A stretch of 64,000 bases of DNA from Phylloscopus collybita (GCA_027886175.1 JAJNNQ010000009.1:5929001-5993000), one strand, 5' to 3'; counted from the stretch's first letter, positions 11,901 through 23,820 are shown. Program-made: numbers and translations. Notes: a model not told the origin generated them from the letters alone.

Positions 11901-14657
11901 ACGGGCAGCTGTGTGCTCAGCATTCTGCCTTTCTCTCTGAAAACTCATTTTTCTTTTGTGAAATCCAGCTGGATTTGTAGCCAAGGGATGGCAGATGTGA
12001 ACAGGAAAAAAAAAATAACCTATTTTTTGGTTCAATCTTCAGGACGTGTCCAGTCTCAAGCGTGAAAGGGTGGTCACCTTGTCTAAGCCTCTTACCCTGG
12101 GAGAGAAAAGTTAGCTTTCCACTTCTCTCTGCTTAGTGGGGACATTTCTCCCTTCTTGGGGGTACCAAGGTCTCGGTGGTAGATGGGCCACAGAGACACA
12201 TAAACCCTTCTCCCCTCCTTGCCTGCTAGCCAGCTCTTTCATCCATTTGGATGTTTCCAAAGGAAAAAGTGATCACTGGCTGATCACTTCATTTCAACCC
12301 CATCCCCATTTGTGCATGTTGCCAATTTTCCTCATCTCTCTGGGTAAACTGCTGCCTTCATGCTCATTGGGTCCCTGTGAACTCACTAAACTAACAATTT
12401 TTTGCTTAAAACAATTAAAATATGACAGGTAAATATCATTGGGGCGGTGTGTCCTTCTTCCTAGAGATGTTTTTGTGCACTGAGCAGTTGTGGGCCCATA
12501 AATACCACAGATGTTTAAGGTCTGCATAGATGTCTAACAACATCCAGGGCACAGCTTAGAGCTGAAAATGAAGTCTCTCATTTTGTGCACCTAACAGTGC
12601 TAAGACAAATTAGGAGGTTACCAGTGCAAGGGTGAACAACACAGAAAAGGAAACACAAATAGCACTCTGTTTTCTGCCTGACTTTTTAATCTCTACATTC
12701 CACCATATTCTGTTTAATTTTGTTAAAACATTAAAAAAAATCTCTTGAAAATGGCTTTTCCTCATGCTTTTATGATCTCTGGAAACTATTAGAACTCTGG
12801 TTTTGGCTTTGATTTTTAAAAGTGGCTGGTGGCTTTAGGTGAGGCAAGATTTCTGAAGGTTGGGGCCAATGTTATTAGGGAGATTGGTGGAGCTGGGGAG
12901 TAAAACCAGGCATGATTATGGAGACAGAATCTGTTTCCCCTAGGCCTGATCCCTTTTAGGTGTAGCAGTAGGCACCTTCATTTTTCAGGGCTAAAACATG
13001 TTAGCAATTTGGAGACTTTGCTGAGCTCTTCCCCCTTCTGAAGTCAGACCTGACTGCATCTCAGGCTGGGCATCCAAAACTATAGATATTTTGGAAAAGA
13101 TAGATCAGATCATGTCACTCCTTTGCTTTTGCAACTTTTTGGCTGTCCCTAGGAATAAGACACTTTACTATGTGATCCAACAGGCAATCAGTGTGAGCAG
13201 GGTTTTTATTCATTCTTTCCTACGCCATCATTCAAGACCCCACATTTTATTGCTCACCACTAAAACAATATCATTAGACATGAAATATATGTTGCCAGGC
13301 CCTCCCCCATCTCACTTCTCTCCCTCTGTTTTCTTCTGAGGAGAAAGAAAAGAAAACTTCTTTTCAGGATACATTGTAGGGAGTGCTCATGAACTGGCAA
13401 TTTATTTTCTCCTAGGTTTGACACTGCCAGGCCCTTAGTGTTTTTATTGACTCTGGCAAAACAGAGTGACAATTATTTTTGTTGGTTTCAAACCCCTTCT
13501 CCAGCAGAGTGTGAAGTCAGCAGGTTTTTTTTGCATGCTGAGCATGCCCTTTCAGACACCCTAAGAGGAGCAGAGGGAAAGATGATGGCTTTTTTTCATT
13601 TTTATCCACTTGCACTTTGGCATTCCCTGAGAGGACCTTTTGTTTTGAGGCAGGGAAAGCAAGGGAGAGGCTCACAGATGAGAAGTGTGTTGATGGCCAT
13701 GGAGGAGAACAGAGCAGGGACATCCTTATCTGAAGGTTCCTACTCTCAGCAGCCTGTTTTCCTGCACATCCCTTCTGGAAGCCTTTCCCTCTGTGTGTGC
13801 ACACACAACACACCCAGAGAGCACAGGGGTCCTCCCCCCACTCCATGGTCACACATGAGCACCCAGCCAGAAATCTCCAGTCCTTGTTTTCCTCTTGTCC
13901 AATGCCCTCAAGAGCACAGTGCCTTCCAGGTCACCCTAAACCCTCTGCTGGGCTGTGAGGGGCCACGATGATGGTGTAAAGGGGTTGTTTCTCAGAAAAA
14001 AAACTTTTAAACAACCCTTGGCAAAGGTCGCCTGGAGCATTCGTGGCTTGTGGGATGTGTGTTAGCGCAAGCATTTGTTTAAAGCATCTCATGCTATCCC
14101 TTCCATCTCCACTTATCTGTTCCTGGCAAGGCCCAGGAAAGGCAAATGGCCCCAAAATAATGGCAGTGTAGTCTCAGCCTGTGGGATGCCTCACAAATTG
14201 CATATCAGTTACAGCAATTCTGAACATGATTTGTCAAGGTTTACAGAGAAGCAAATCTGCTTGGGAAAGAAATAAAAATATAAGCCAATCTTTCAGTCTA
14301 CCACTAGGATGAATAGGAAAAGTTTCTTCCCTGTCTTAAAACAGTGGAATTTAGATTTCAAACACTGTAGATTAGTTTTTCTCTTCCTACCCACTCTACA
14401 AAGAGGCTTTGACTATTTTCTGTCAAGTGATACAAAAGGAGAATCAGTTTCTGACCTGGAAACACAGCAGATTAAGACAGGTCTTCTCAGGTAGAAGAGC
14501 TGGAGAATCATCCAAAAATTAGTTTCCATTTGAATTGTTTCTTCAGACTTTTTTGTCATGCTAAAAAGATATCTCTGTAATTCTGAAAAATATTAAAAAT
14601 TAAAATTGCTGGAACTTACCTTGCAAGTAAGCCATCATAGTGAACATTGCTGCTTAC
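11901..14657. other. Unique non-coding DNA, no gene seen
   Basis: The longest frame in this stretch (13438-13971, plus, 177 codons) shows no domain, signal peptide or splice-site context and is overlapped by minus-strand frames. A minus-strand donor-like AAG|GTAAGT sits near 14618. Confidence 0.5.
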
Positions 14658-14798
14658 CTGGAAAGAAAAACTTCTTGTCAATTAAAAAAGCATTCGTTAG
14701 AGATAATGTCCCACTTCTACAGTTGTGATAGCGATTAAAGTCTGAAGTTTCCATTGACTTTGAAGGATGCTCTCCCATAACTATCACCTTGTCCCGAA
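14658..14798 (-). CDS. Candidate 141-bp coding exon, minus strand, unknown protein
   Basis: Reading the minus strand, a pyrimidine-rich acceptor (CTTCATTTTCCCACAG) borders 141 bases without a stop. These end at a consensus donor (CCAG|GTAAGC). The exon would begin with the last two bases of a codon and end with the first base of one, so it is symmetric and keeps frame. The 46 complete codons include the stretch RDKVIVMGEHPSK and, further on, NRYHNCRSGTL, with one Cys and an aromatic-rich end (KKFFF). I do not recognise the family. If the donor is skipped the frame stops 22 bases beyond the exon end. No partner exon was found in the window. It could instead be a conserved non-coding element with chance splice-like ends. 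Confidence 0.3.
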
Positions 14799-16223
14799 CT
14801 GTGGGAAAATGAAGATGTAAATAATCTTTTCCAGATGGAGTGACCTGCCGAGGCAATTGAATTGATCAATAGACATCAATACCTCCCTTCAGACAGAATC
14901 TGTCAAATGCAGAAGGGTTTTATTTACACTTTACACAGGAAGATGGAGAATCTGCTAAGCTAAAGAACAGCCGAAGGGTAATTTTAAAAAAAATCATGGG
15001 TGTGGTGGAGAGGTTGGCCTGAGATGTCCCTGTTTTCCAGAACAGGGAAAACAGGGACACTTGTTTTTGCCCATGTGCTACCATTAGGCATTCCTCCTGG
15101 TGCGTCAGGACAGATGCTTCAGATCATGCAGGACAGAGATCTGAGCAAAATTCCCTTTCTCCCATACAAGGGACTTGGTGGTTTTGGACTGAAGTCACCT
15201 CGCTGGTTTTGAAAGCAGGATGGATCACGTCTCCAGATGGTCGATTATTTCAGCAACAAAAAGGGAAATTCCTATTTGCCCCTACAAGAACAAACATGCA
15301 AACGTACATTTCTGGTTTTGTTGCCTCTCTGCCTCTGCACAAAGCCACAGAAAAGACTGTGCCAACTGTGCAGAGGACAGCACTCCTCATCCCTCCGTCT
15401 GCACATTTGTGTCCCACCACCCTGAGAGGCTTTTCTCCTTGGATTTGCATCACAGATCATTGGATTGGTGCAACTGATGGCTTGGCCCCAGGATGGACTC
15501 TGGAGCCCATCAGCTTGATCTGCCCTCACCTTGCTGCCCTTCCCTCTCCACAGCAGCTCCCAGGCAATGCCTGTTGTTCTGATCCAGCTGCAACCTCCTG
15601 CAGGAGCCAGCCTAGGGGCTCATACAAATTGCTCCTCATTATCTGTTGTGGGGCTTCTGACAGCAGCCTTTCAGCTTGGATTGAAGACTGTTTCTAGGTG
15701 GTGTTTCCCCATGAGGGATGTGTTATTACAAATAGGAGTTCAGTGTTTGAGAGCTGCAGATGAAGGAGGGGAGGGAAAATCCCTTTTAAGCCAAGGGTGA
15801 TCCACAGCAACAAGCCAGTGTCTTACCAACCTGCCTCTCCATGCTTTTTACTTTGGCAGGCCCTCCCTCCCATCATGGAAGTACAACTGGCCCCAGCCAC
15901 TGTGTGCCCCCAGCAGGCAGGGACAGCCAACCAGGCACCTCAGAGAGCCCCTATAGCAGCCACCAGTGGGTGAGATGACCCTGCCAGAATTTCCAAAGCT
16001 TCGAGAGGGATTACTCTGCCAAATGTAGTAATTAATTAGAGAGACATGCTTCAGCACAAGCTTTTCATTATCTAAAATGCTCGACGTGCCTTTGTGGGGG
16101 CTGTGCTAGCACTGTCAAGGCCCATCAAGCTCCAGCCCTTCCCACTCTTCACCAATTCAGGTACCATTTTCCCCTCAATGGTCTCCTTTCCCTTGCAGTG
16201 CCTATCTTCAGCATGCTTGCTTG
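14799..16223. other. Unique non-coding DNA
   Basis: A 162-codon plus-strand frame (15209-15697) shows no recognised domain. A perfect foldback at 15025-15059 is listed separately. No transposon recognised. Confidence 0.5.
15025..15059. repeat. Perfect 14-bp inverted repeat, 7-base loop
   Basis: The arm TGTCCCTGTTTTCC (15025-15038) is exactly complementary to GGAAAACAGGGACA (15046-15059), separated by AGAACAG. A perfect short-loop stem of this length is unlikely by chance at a given site. It could arise by template-switch replication and is too short for a typical microRNA precursor. Confidence 0.9.
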
Positions 16224-16303
16224 CATAGAATTCTAAAATGGTTTGGGTTGGAAGGACCTTGAAGGTCATTTAATTTCAACAACTCCAGCAAGGGCTGGGA
16301 AAG
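16224..16303 (-). mobile_element. CR1 LINE 3'-end fragment
   Basis: The sequence begins with the CATAGAATTCTAAAATGG form of the CR1 8-bp terminal repeat. It continues with GGTTTGGGTTGGAAGGACCTT and the usual 'aaggtcat...caactcc' segment. This is the minus-oriented 3' tail of a CR1 element, about 80 bp, heavily 5'-truncated as is normal for CR1. Confidence 0.85.
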
Positions 16304-16554
16304 ATCTTGATCTTTCAGAGAGTATGGCTGAGGCTACAGTGAATATTTTCCTGATCCACTCTGAACCAAAGCAAATCTGGTTGTGGGAGAGGTGGGAGTC
16401 ACGCTGCTGTACTTTGATGTGAAGGATGTTCTGAGGAAGGTGAAGGCACTGCAGCTCAGCAGAATTGTTCTGGAGTTGGAGGATGCATCTCCTCTTTCCA
16501 TGCTTTCTAGCAGAAATGACAGCCTCATATTTGGAGTCCAGGCATGTCCCTACT

Positions 16555-16640
16555 CCTGATCTGAAGTTTCAGTGCAGCTCTTAGCAAGTCGCTTGAGTTC
16601 TCTGAACCCTGATCTGTGATGTTGTGATGCAATTTTCATC
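16555..16640 (+). mobile_element. MIR-like SINE remnant
   Basis: The run 'agctcttagcaagtcgcttg' followed by 'ttctctgaacc' and 'tgatctgtga' follows the MIR core order (CTTGGGCAAGTCACTT, CTCTGAGCC, CATCTGT). Several bases have decayed. MIR is an ancient tRNA-derived SINE present in worn copies in birds. The call rests on this short core only. Confidence 0.4.
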
Positions 16641-17489
16641 CTCTCTCCTAGATGAAAATGTACAGTTTTGAATACTTAAATTTGACTAGTTCAGTCCTGC
16701 TTTCAGCATCTATTAAGAAACTTGGCATGCTGGTCTTCTGCAGCACCCATGAAAGGTCAGTCTCCTTCTGTGCCTTTTTAACTCAATGACAAGTCTTATT
16801 TTTATCAGTGTGACCAAGGTGCTGTGTCCTAGCTGCTTTGTGAGGATATGCTGAGATATATACTGGATATATATCCAGGTCTGGATGGAATCAGTGGACA
16901 GAATTTTTAACAAGAGAAGTGTTGCTGTCGTGGTCTAACAAATAGGAGGCAATGAGGCAAACAGGAAGACCTTTGCCAAAATTCAGGAGGGAAATTGTCA
17001 TCATGAGCAGTAAAGAGAACTTAGCTCTTTCATGACATCTCAAAGCAAGAAGCATATATCATCTGGGATACTCCTGCCTAACTTGACGCAAGCAAAGGCA
17101 ACAATATTTTGGAATCAAATGCTGTGTAGATCAGCATTTTCAATTCAATCTTTTGAATTTTTGAAAAACAAGTATGGATTGGCAAGTAACTAGAGAAATA
17201 CCAAGAGTGTTTATTTTACCTAAACTGCTAGACATTTTAGTATTAATGGTTGGTATGAGCATTTCCAGCAACTGATCTTTGGGAATTACAATTCTCAGAA
17301 CAATCCCATTCATTATTTCAACCCACTTCATTTGAAGCTCCAATTTCCAAATGAAAATTGAAGGAGGGAAAACACACATTAAAAGAAAAAGCAAATAGAA
17401 GGATTCCAACTACTGATTTTCATTTGAGCATCTTATATTGATTTTTCTCCTTTATAATTATGCAATATAGAGTGCATCTTTTCTTAATT
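16641..17489. other. Unique non-coding DNA, no gene seen
   Basis: AT-rich sequence with a short TATATA-rich palindromic patch near 16855-16878. No coding or transposon signal until the CR1 copy. Confidence 0.5.
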
Positions 17490-18615
17490 CATAGAGTCCT
17501 AGAATTATTACAGTTGGAAAAAGCCTTTATGATCCTTGACTCCAAATGTTAACCCAGCACTGCCAAGTTCACTACTAGACCATGTTCCCAAGTGCAATGT
17601 CTACATCTTTTAAATACCTCCAGGTTTGGTGACCACCTCTGCCCTTGAAAGCCTGTCCCAATGTTTGACAGAAACCACTCTATGAAGAATTTTTTTCCTA
17701 AAATCTGATCTAAACCTCCGCTGGCACAGCCTGGGGCCATTTCCTCTTGTTCTGTCACTCATTACTTGCGAGAAGAGGCCAACTCCCACCTGACTACAAC
17801 TTGGTCTTAGGGAGTTGTGGAGAACAATAAGGTCTCCCCGAGCCTCTTTTCCTCCAGGCTAAACACCCCCAGCTCCCTCAGCTGCTCCTCACCAGACTTC
17901 TGCTCCAGACCTTTCATCAGCTCCACTGCCCTTCTCTGGATGCAGTCCAGCCCCCCAATGTCTTTCTTGAAGTGAGGGGCTCAGAACTGACCACAGGATT
18001 CGAGGTGAGGCCTCACCAGTGCTGAGTACAGAGGGCTGATCAGTGCCTGGGTCCTGCTGGCCACACTATTGCTGACCCAGGCCAGGTGCCATTGGCTTCT
18101 TGGCCACCTGGGCACACCTGGCTCATGTTCAGCCACTCTCAACCAGCACCCCCAGGTCCTTTCCCACTGAGCCCTTTCCAGCCACTCTGCCCCAGCCTGC
18201 AGCACTGCAGGGGTTGTTGTGACCCAGGGACAGGACCCAGCACTTGGCCATGTTGAACCTCAGACCCTTGGGCCCGCTGCTCCAGCCTGTCCGATCCCTA
18301 TGGTGTCATCTGCAAACTGAGTATGCACTCAACCCCCTCGTGCAGATCATCAATAAAGACACTAAACAGGACTGTCCCCAGCATTGAGCCGTGGGGGACA
18401 TCACTGGTGATGGCCCCAGCTGAGTGCAGCTCCATTCCCCACCACTCTCTGGGCTCAGCCATCCAGCCAGTTTTCTGCCCAGTGAAGAGTGCACCTGTCC
18501 AAGCCATGAGCAGCCAGTTGTCTCCAGGAGAATAATGTGGTAAACAATGTCAAAGGCTTTACTAGAGTCTGCCCAGAGAGCATGAACAGTCTTTGCTTTT
18601 TGCCCTCTCACTGAG
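17490..18615 (-). mobile_element. CR1 LINE, 5'-truncated, broken reverse transcriptase
   Basis: A CR1 non-LTR retrotransposon in minus orientation, covering the second half of the reverse transcriptase ORF to the 3' end. Reading 5' to 3' on the minus strand: a DSSKAFD box (about 18566-18547), VPHGSMLGT and FIDDLHEG (about 18399-18330), the catalytic FADDT box (18317-18303), SNSVASRTQ and LYSALVRPHLE (about 18080-17990), then [10 protein letters not shown] (about 17710-17680). It ends in a degenerate 8-bp terminal repeat at about 17490. FADDT lies in a different frame from the preceding FIDDLHEG, so there is a frameshift, and further frame changes follow. The copy is dead. The spacing from FADDT to the next conserved block is shorter than usual, suggesting an internal deletion. 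Confidence 0.93.
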
Positions 18616-18860
18616 TGGAGGAGTTCCTCCCCCAGGTGTGCTCACTGCTGCTGGCCAGTGCTGGCCCTCTCTGCAGCCCAGCTCCCTGGTGTCCCCAGCG
18701 TGTCCCCACCAAGCTCTGCCTGGGCAGCTGCCTCAGCTGTGCTGGTGCAGTGCTTGCTGCCCGGTGGGTTCCCTGGCTCCCTGTGGAGCTGGCAGGGCTC
18801 CAGCACCTTTCCTGCACTCCCTCCTGCATGAACTGCCCCACAGTCTACCCATTAAATGGG
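18616..18860. other. GC-rich unclassified segment beside the CR1
   Basis: A 245-bp GC-rich, CpG-poor stretch rich in CTGCC/CAGC words abuts the 5' truncation point of the CR1. It does not continue the CR1 reading in any frame I could follow. It may be an unrelated repeat, host DNA, or a highly diverged upstream CR1 portion. Confidence 0.4.
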
Positions 18861-20834
18861 TAATGACTGCTCTGGTAGCCAGCAGAGAAGTGTCTTCAGA
18901 GAAAAGATAGTATTTGAAAGCAGAGGTTACGCACAGAGCCCTCTCAAACAGATCTTTGTGCCAGAGGCTTTGTTTTGATACTAGAAACATTTCCACTACA
19001 GCAGCCTCTGATGGCAGTCATGTGTGGGATTAGAAACTGACTCCATTCAAATGACAGACAGCTGTTTGGAGTGAGAACTCGTCTCTGTCAATTTCCACTC
19101 AAAGAAGGCAGAGGCAAAGGAAAAAAAAAGACCCTGGGCCTGGGAATCATTGTAGCTTAATCCCTCCTTTGGCAGGAGATAAAACTAGGGCTTTCCAATG
19201 CTCTGTAATTTCTTGCATTGACCTGGAAAGAGATTTCTCTATTCACTGGGCTGTAAACCTCCTTTTTTATATTTACTACGTGATGTACAAGAACTGAATC
19301 TCCAGCAGAGAAAACATGCCATGTTGGGCTAGGAGCCTGGGAAGAAACTTAGTCTCAGGTTAAGTAACTTAGTACAGCAGGGACGCACAGTAGCTGCTAA
19401 AACCACTTACGGATTGTTCTTTTAACTTTCAGCGGAAGGTTTTCTCATTTTGTGAAGAATTGGCTGAGATTTCCACAAGTGACTAATGATTTATGGTGGT
19501 CTGCTCTTTCGATGCCAAATTTCAAACCCTGGAGGAGGGCCTGATTTTGTGCGTCTCAAGACCCTGGTATGCCTGCCTAGTCATTCATGCTCTCTGATTT
19601 AGAAAAAAAATAAATGTGGTAGAAAAGCAGAGCAAAGCCTTTGACCACGCTCTGCCAAGCACAACTGCAGACACAGCAAAGGGCTGAGGTGCACTGCTCC
19701 TGTACAGCACACATGTATTTCTGATAACCTGGTGCTTCCTGTCAGCACCATAAACAGGTTCTTGCAAAAGGTTTTTCTGTTGTTTTTAACAGGAAAAAGT
19801 GGCTGTGCCAAGCGATATTTTCAAGTACGACCAAGTGGCAAAGCTGTTACCAGGATTCAAGCCTGTGTGCACCTGGAGTTGTTCCTTTTCCCTAGTTTTC
19901 CCCTTGTGTTTTAAAAACCAAGAGAATAGTATTTAATCCATTAGGAAATGGATTTTATTAGGAAATTAATCATGTCCTCTGGGACCATTTGAAAAAGCTT
20001 TGAGGGAGGCCTTTCTTCTCAGAGATTAAAATGTCACATCAACTGAAAACTTTTCCTCAACCATATGAAAAAGCAAAGGAAAGTTCTGACAGCATCAAAA
20101 TACGTTATTTTGACATACTGAATTTTTTCTTTCGCTTTTCTTTTGAATGTAACTTTGGATTTAAATATTCTCTTCCTGTGTCACATGCTTTGTTATCAAG
20201 CTGACTGTGGCGTCCCCACCACAAAGCTGGTGGAACAGTGCTGGAGCAGGTGGGTGGTGCCCTCCAATCCCATCACCCACAGCCAGATTCTGTAGAAGCA
20301 CTCAATATCTAAAAGAAAAACAAAATCCATTTCCTTGAAACAAACCAACTTGAAATTCCCAAAGAAAAAAAAAATATTTAATTAATTCCCTGTTTCTCTA
20401 TCTATTTTAATGGGCTGGGCAAGCTTCCTTTATGGAATATTTAAGAGAAGGCTGAGTTTCACACCCATGGGACATTAGGCCAATTTATTAAATGCTGAAC
20501 CTCTCTAAGAAACAACATTTCTCCCCCGGGGGGCTGCAGAATTCCACACAGAGAGTGCAGCAGAAGCCAGGCCACAGCCAGGAGAAACATCCTCTGTCAA
20601 CACAGAGATGCAAAGAGAGAGAGTGGGGAGGAAGGGGATGGAGAAGCGATTTTGCATAACACTTTTCCTGCATTGTGTGCATTGGAAGCTTCTCTCCCTG
20701 TGTCCCAGCAGACAGCCTTTGGATCACTTGGAAATTGTGCCCAGTCCATTCTTGTTCAGAGCTGAAGCCAGGGCTGTTTGCAATGGCCTGTGCCAGGGAG
20801 CTCGGCAACCTACAGGAAGGAAGGTCTTGTTCTT
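18861..20834. other. Unique non-coding DNA, no gene seen
   Basis: Short frames only. The AT-rich part near 19930-20190 contains ACGTTATTTTGACA and TTCGCTTTTC words but no clear element. Confidence 0.5.
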
Positions 20835-20862
20835 AAAAAATAAAATAAAATAAAATAAAAAA
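20835..20862. repeat. (AAAAT)n microsatellite
   Basis: About five units of AAAAT in an A-rich stretch directly before a likely MIR remnant. Confidence 0.9.
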
Positions 20863-20887
20863 GCCAAAACCGCCCCCCTTGAGCTTG

Positions 20888-20991
20888 GGAGTGAGGAGAC
20901 ATGGATCCTATTCCAAGCTCTGTGCTCATGCTGGGTGGCCTTGGACATGTCACATTGCTGACTGTTCAGCTCTGCCTGAAAAAGCAGGATG
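20888..20991 (+). mobile_element. MIR SINE remnant
   Basis: The order of blocks matches the MIR consensus: GGAGACATGGATCCTATTCC (tRNA-derived B-box region), 'gctctgtgctcatgctg', 'ggtggccttggacatgtcac' (the GTGACCTTGGGCAAGTCAC core), then 'cagctctgcctgaaaaagca' (the CTCAGTTTCCTCATCTGTAAAATG region). Divergence is high, as expected for this old family. It is plus-oriented and incomplete at the 3' end. Confidence 0.65.
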
Positions 20992-22060
20992 AGGGGCAGC
21001 AGGGGGGTATTGCGCCCTGCTTGCTGTACTAGGAGGGGTGCTGCACACCAGAAGCTGCTGGCACAACCCCTGGTGGATGAAACGGGCTTTGTAGCTTTGC
21101 TTCAGCTGCCTGCCACTGCACCAGCACCAGTATCTCTGCACTGCCCCTGGATGGAGGTCCTGATGGAACAACCTGGCAGGATGCAGCTGGGAAGCTGCCA
21201 CACAGGCAAGCTCTTTCCTCTGGGGAGGTTTGGGAGCAGCTGTGTGCACCAAAGGCAGGAGCTTGGTGTGGCACAATGGCACAAGGATTGAGGAGTTCTG
21301 TTTCCACATCTGAATTTTACAGTACCTGCTGCAACAGATCACAGTGCTGTATTATAAGGATTGCTCACACTGACAAAATTACTCGTGACCTGACAGCAGC
21401 AAAAGCCCAAGGCAAACTGATCTTGGTAGTAGCTGCTGGATGGAAGCTACTGGTATCACAAAAATGGCAACTGGAAGCCTCAGTTAAGGAATCTGTAACA
21501 ACTGTGATGCTGATATTTTCTTGTATTGATGTTTAACCCTCTAACAACTGCAAGAAGAAATCATCCAGCCCCTCTAAGTGTCAGTCACAGCAACTGTCCT
21601 TTCATGAAGTTCAAAACACAGTGATCCATTGAGATGAATCATCTCAAAGGTAGATTAACAATGACCAATTTAAATGCTACTAATCTGGATTTATGTCCAA
21701 AATGTGGAATGTCCCTTTGGAGTGCATAGAATGAAAATATGAAAACCTCCCCTTCCTCTCTTTAACAAAAGATAAGAAGTTTTCTCTCAGTCATCCCTCT
21801 CCTATTAGAAACTTCTCTCCCACTTTTACAGGCTTTGGCCAATACAGTCTTCCAGCCACTTTGCAAATACTCAGGTATTTCCCACAATTACCAAAGCAGG
21901 ATCCACCTGTGAGATGAGGCTTGACAGTACTGATATTTTCTTCTTTTTGGTTCTGAGCTCTTCAAAACTTAGATGCAGAATTTTCAGTTTCTTTCCACCT
22001 GTACAAGCAAGTCTAAGAAAATATGTGACCGCTTACTGTTCCCCTGTCCTCATTGCCATC
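20992..22060. other. Unique non-coding DNA, no gene seen
   Basis: Overlapping frames on both strands between 20950 and 21540 lack any recognisable domain. No transposon signal. Confidence 0.5.
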
Positions 22061-22127
22061 CATCTCCATCTCCATCTCCATCTCCATCTCCATCTCCATC
22101 TCCATCTCCATCTCCATCTCCATCTCC
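22061..22127. repeat. Hexanucleotide tandem repeat (CATCTC)n, about 11 copies
   Basis: Near-perfect CATCTC units. Because the unit length is a multiple of three, each frame stays open and encodes a dipeptide run (Ser-Pro, Ser-Ile or His-Leu). This explains the three overlapping frames here. They are not genes. Confidence 0.95.
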
Positions 22128-23743
22128 TCTCCTGCAACATGGGAGATACCTGTGTCTCCATTCCTCTGTGAACTCACTACATTTCAGGGATTATTGGAAA
22201 GGTGTCAACGCTTTCACCTGTCTGAAGTAGAAGAGTGTTAGACCTGTTACAGAGATCACACAAAAGACTCACAAGAACAGCTGAATTCCTTTATGTTTTT
22301 TTAAACACTGAAGTTTCCCTAGTTTTAGTCTTGATAAAGTCATTACAGTGCCAAAAGGGGAAATGTGTTGTTTCCATGGCTGCAAGCAAATATTAAAGAT
22401 AGCTACACCTAGGATGCTTCAAAGAAAATGATAACACACTTGTGTTCTTTACTTGCATGAAGTATGTTGTGGATATATTTTCCTTGGAAAATGTCTCTTA
22501 CTAAAAAATGAGTATTTCTTTTAACAACAAGACTTGTAACACAAAGTTTCAATCTGAAATTAAAACAACAAAATAATTCATTTTCAATTGAACAAAATTT
22601 TTTTGTGTATCATATTGGAGAACATTACTATTTTAAATTAAAGAATTTTTTTTCATGTACTATTTTTTTCCCTTTCATTACACTGAAGGAAACATTAAAA
22701 TCTAGGGATTTTTCCTCCCCAAATCTTTCTCCTTTTAGTCTGTGATTTTTGAAATTATCTTTACATTGGAAAGTTATAAACAAAACTGTGAGATTTCCAC
22801 TCTGCAAATTCTGTAATATCAAGGAAACTTTGAGTATTGACAACATGTTCACTTCATATTTTGCCTTTTTGTAACTTCTGCCAATGTAAAGGAAATTTTA
22901 AGAAAACTATGGGCATTAATTTATCCATTGCTGCAGATATGATGGATGGAGGTGATGGCAGAGAAACCCCTGACTTGGGGATTTCTCTCTTCTGCACTTC
23001 TGCCAGGTCCTTCACATTATTTTATTTGCTAAATTCTTGCACTGGACAATCTGTATCTTCAAGAAACTATCCCATCAATGTTTAATTTTGAGAAGCCTAG
23101 TCCAGCCAGAGGAGGTCAGGCCCGCCCTCAGTATACATTGGCTGCATAGATTGAGTTGAGAGGACTCTGTCTTCAAAGAATTATTTATTTACAGATAACT
23201 TTTCTAATCCATGTAGTGGAGATCAAAACCTCACTGCAGAACCTTCAAAACCAAAAGTCACAACAGAACTGAACCCTCCTCTTAGATTTTGGAACATCAT
23301 CTTTGGAACATCATTTGGAATAACATGAAGGGGCAATATTTTTGCAAGTTTTTCATTCCCCATGAGACTTACAGCAACAGTTCTCAGTACTATAATGGGA
23401 AATATGAAGATGTGAACATGGCCTTGAGTTACATGGAATCATGTATTCCCCTAGAGAAGGAAGAGATGGCTCATATGGCTGCTCTTGGTGTTAACCCCCC
23501 ATTGCTCCTGCACACACAGTGCTTCCACATCTGGAAGTGCAAGCCCAGAACAGCACAGTTTTGCATGCAATGAAGCTGTCAGCATGTGCACAGCTCCATC
23601 AGCGTGGCCTCATGAGCTATCATAATCCATGCAGAGTGGTGTCAATAAATGAAAAGCTGCTGCTATCTTGGTCTGCAGATCTTCACCATGTGTCTGCTGC
23701 CCTTGAAACCTTGTGCTCAAGTTCACCCTTGAAGTGGTAGACT
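22128..23743. other. Unique non-coding DNA, no gene seen
   Basis: AT-rich, short frames only, no transposon recognised until the CR1 tail. Confidence 0.5.
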
Positions 23744-23820
23744 GGCAGGGTTATGTTTATGGTTGAACTCCCTGATCTTAAGGGTCTTGTTCAATCTAAT
23801 GATTCTATGGTTCTAGGGTT
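23744..23820 (+). mobile_element. CR1 LINE 3'-end fragment
   Basis: 'tggttgaactccctgatctt', then 'aagggtcttgttcaatcta', then ATGATTCTATGGTTCTA follow the CR1 3' terminal consensus: GGTTGGACT, GATGATCTTA, AAGGTCTTTTCCAACC and the ATTCTATG terminal repeat. Plus orientation, 5'-truncated. Confidence 0.85.

Noticed and set aside
13438..13971. 177-codon plus-strand open frame
   Set aside because: No domain, begins at a non-ATG codon, is overlapped by minus-strand frames and has no coding-like composition contrast. Likely chance.
15209..15697. 162-codon plus-strand frame with shorter frames on both strands
   Set aside because: All frames in the interval are about equally open, a sign of low stop density rather than coding. 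No domain recognised.
22061..22127. Possible CRISPR-like or coding repeat
   Set aside because: Uninterrupted hexamer units without spacers: a microsatellite. Its three dipeptide-repeat frames are a consequence of the 6-base unit.
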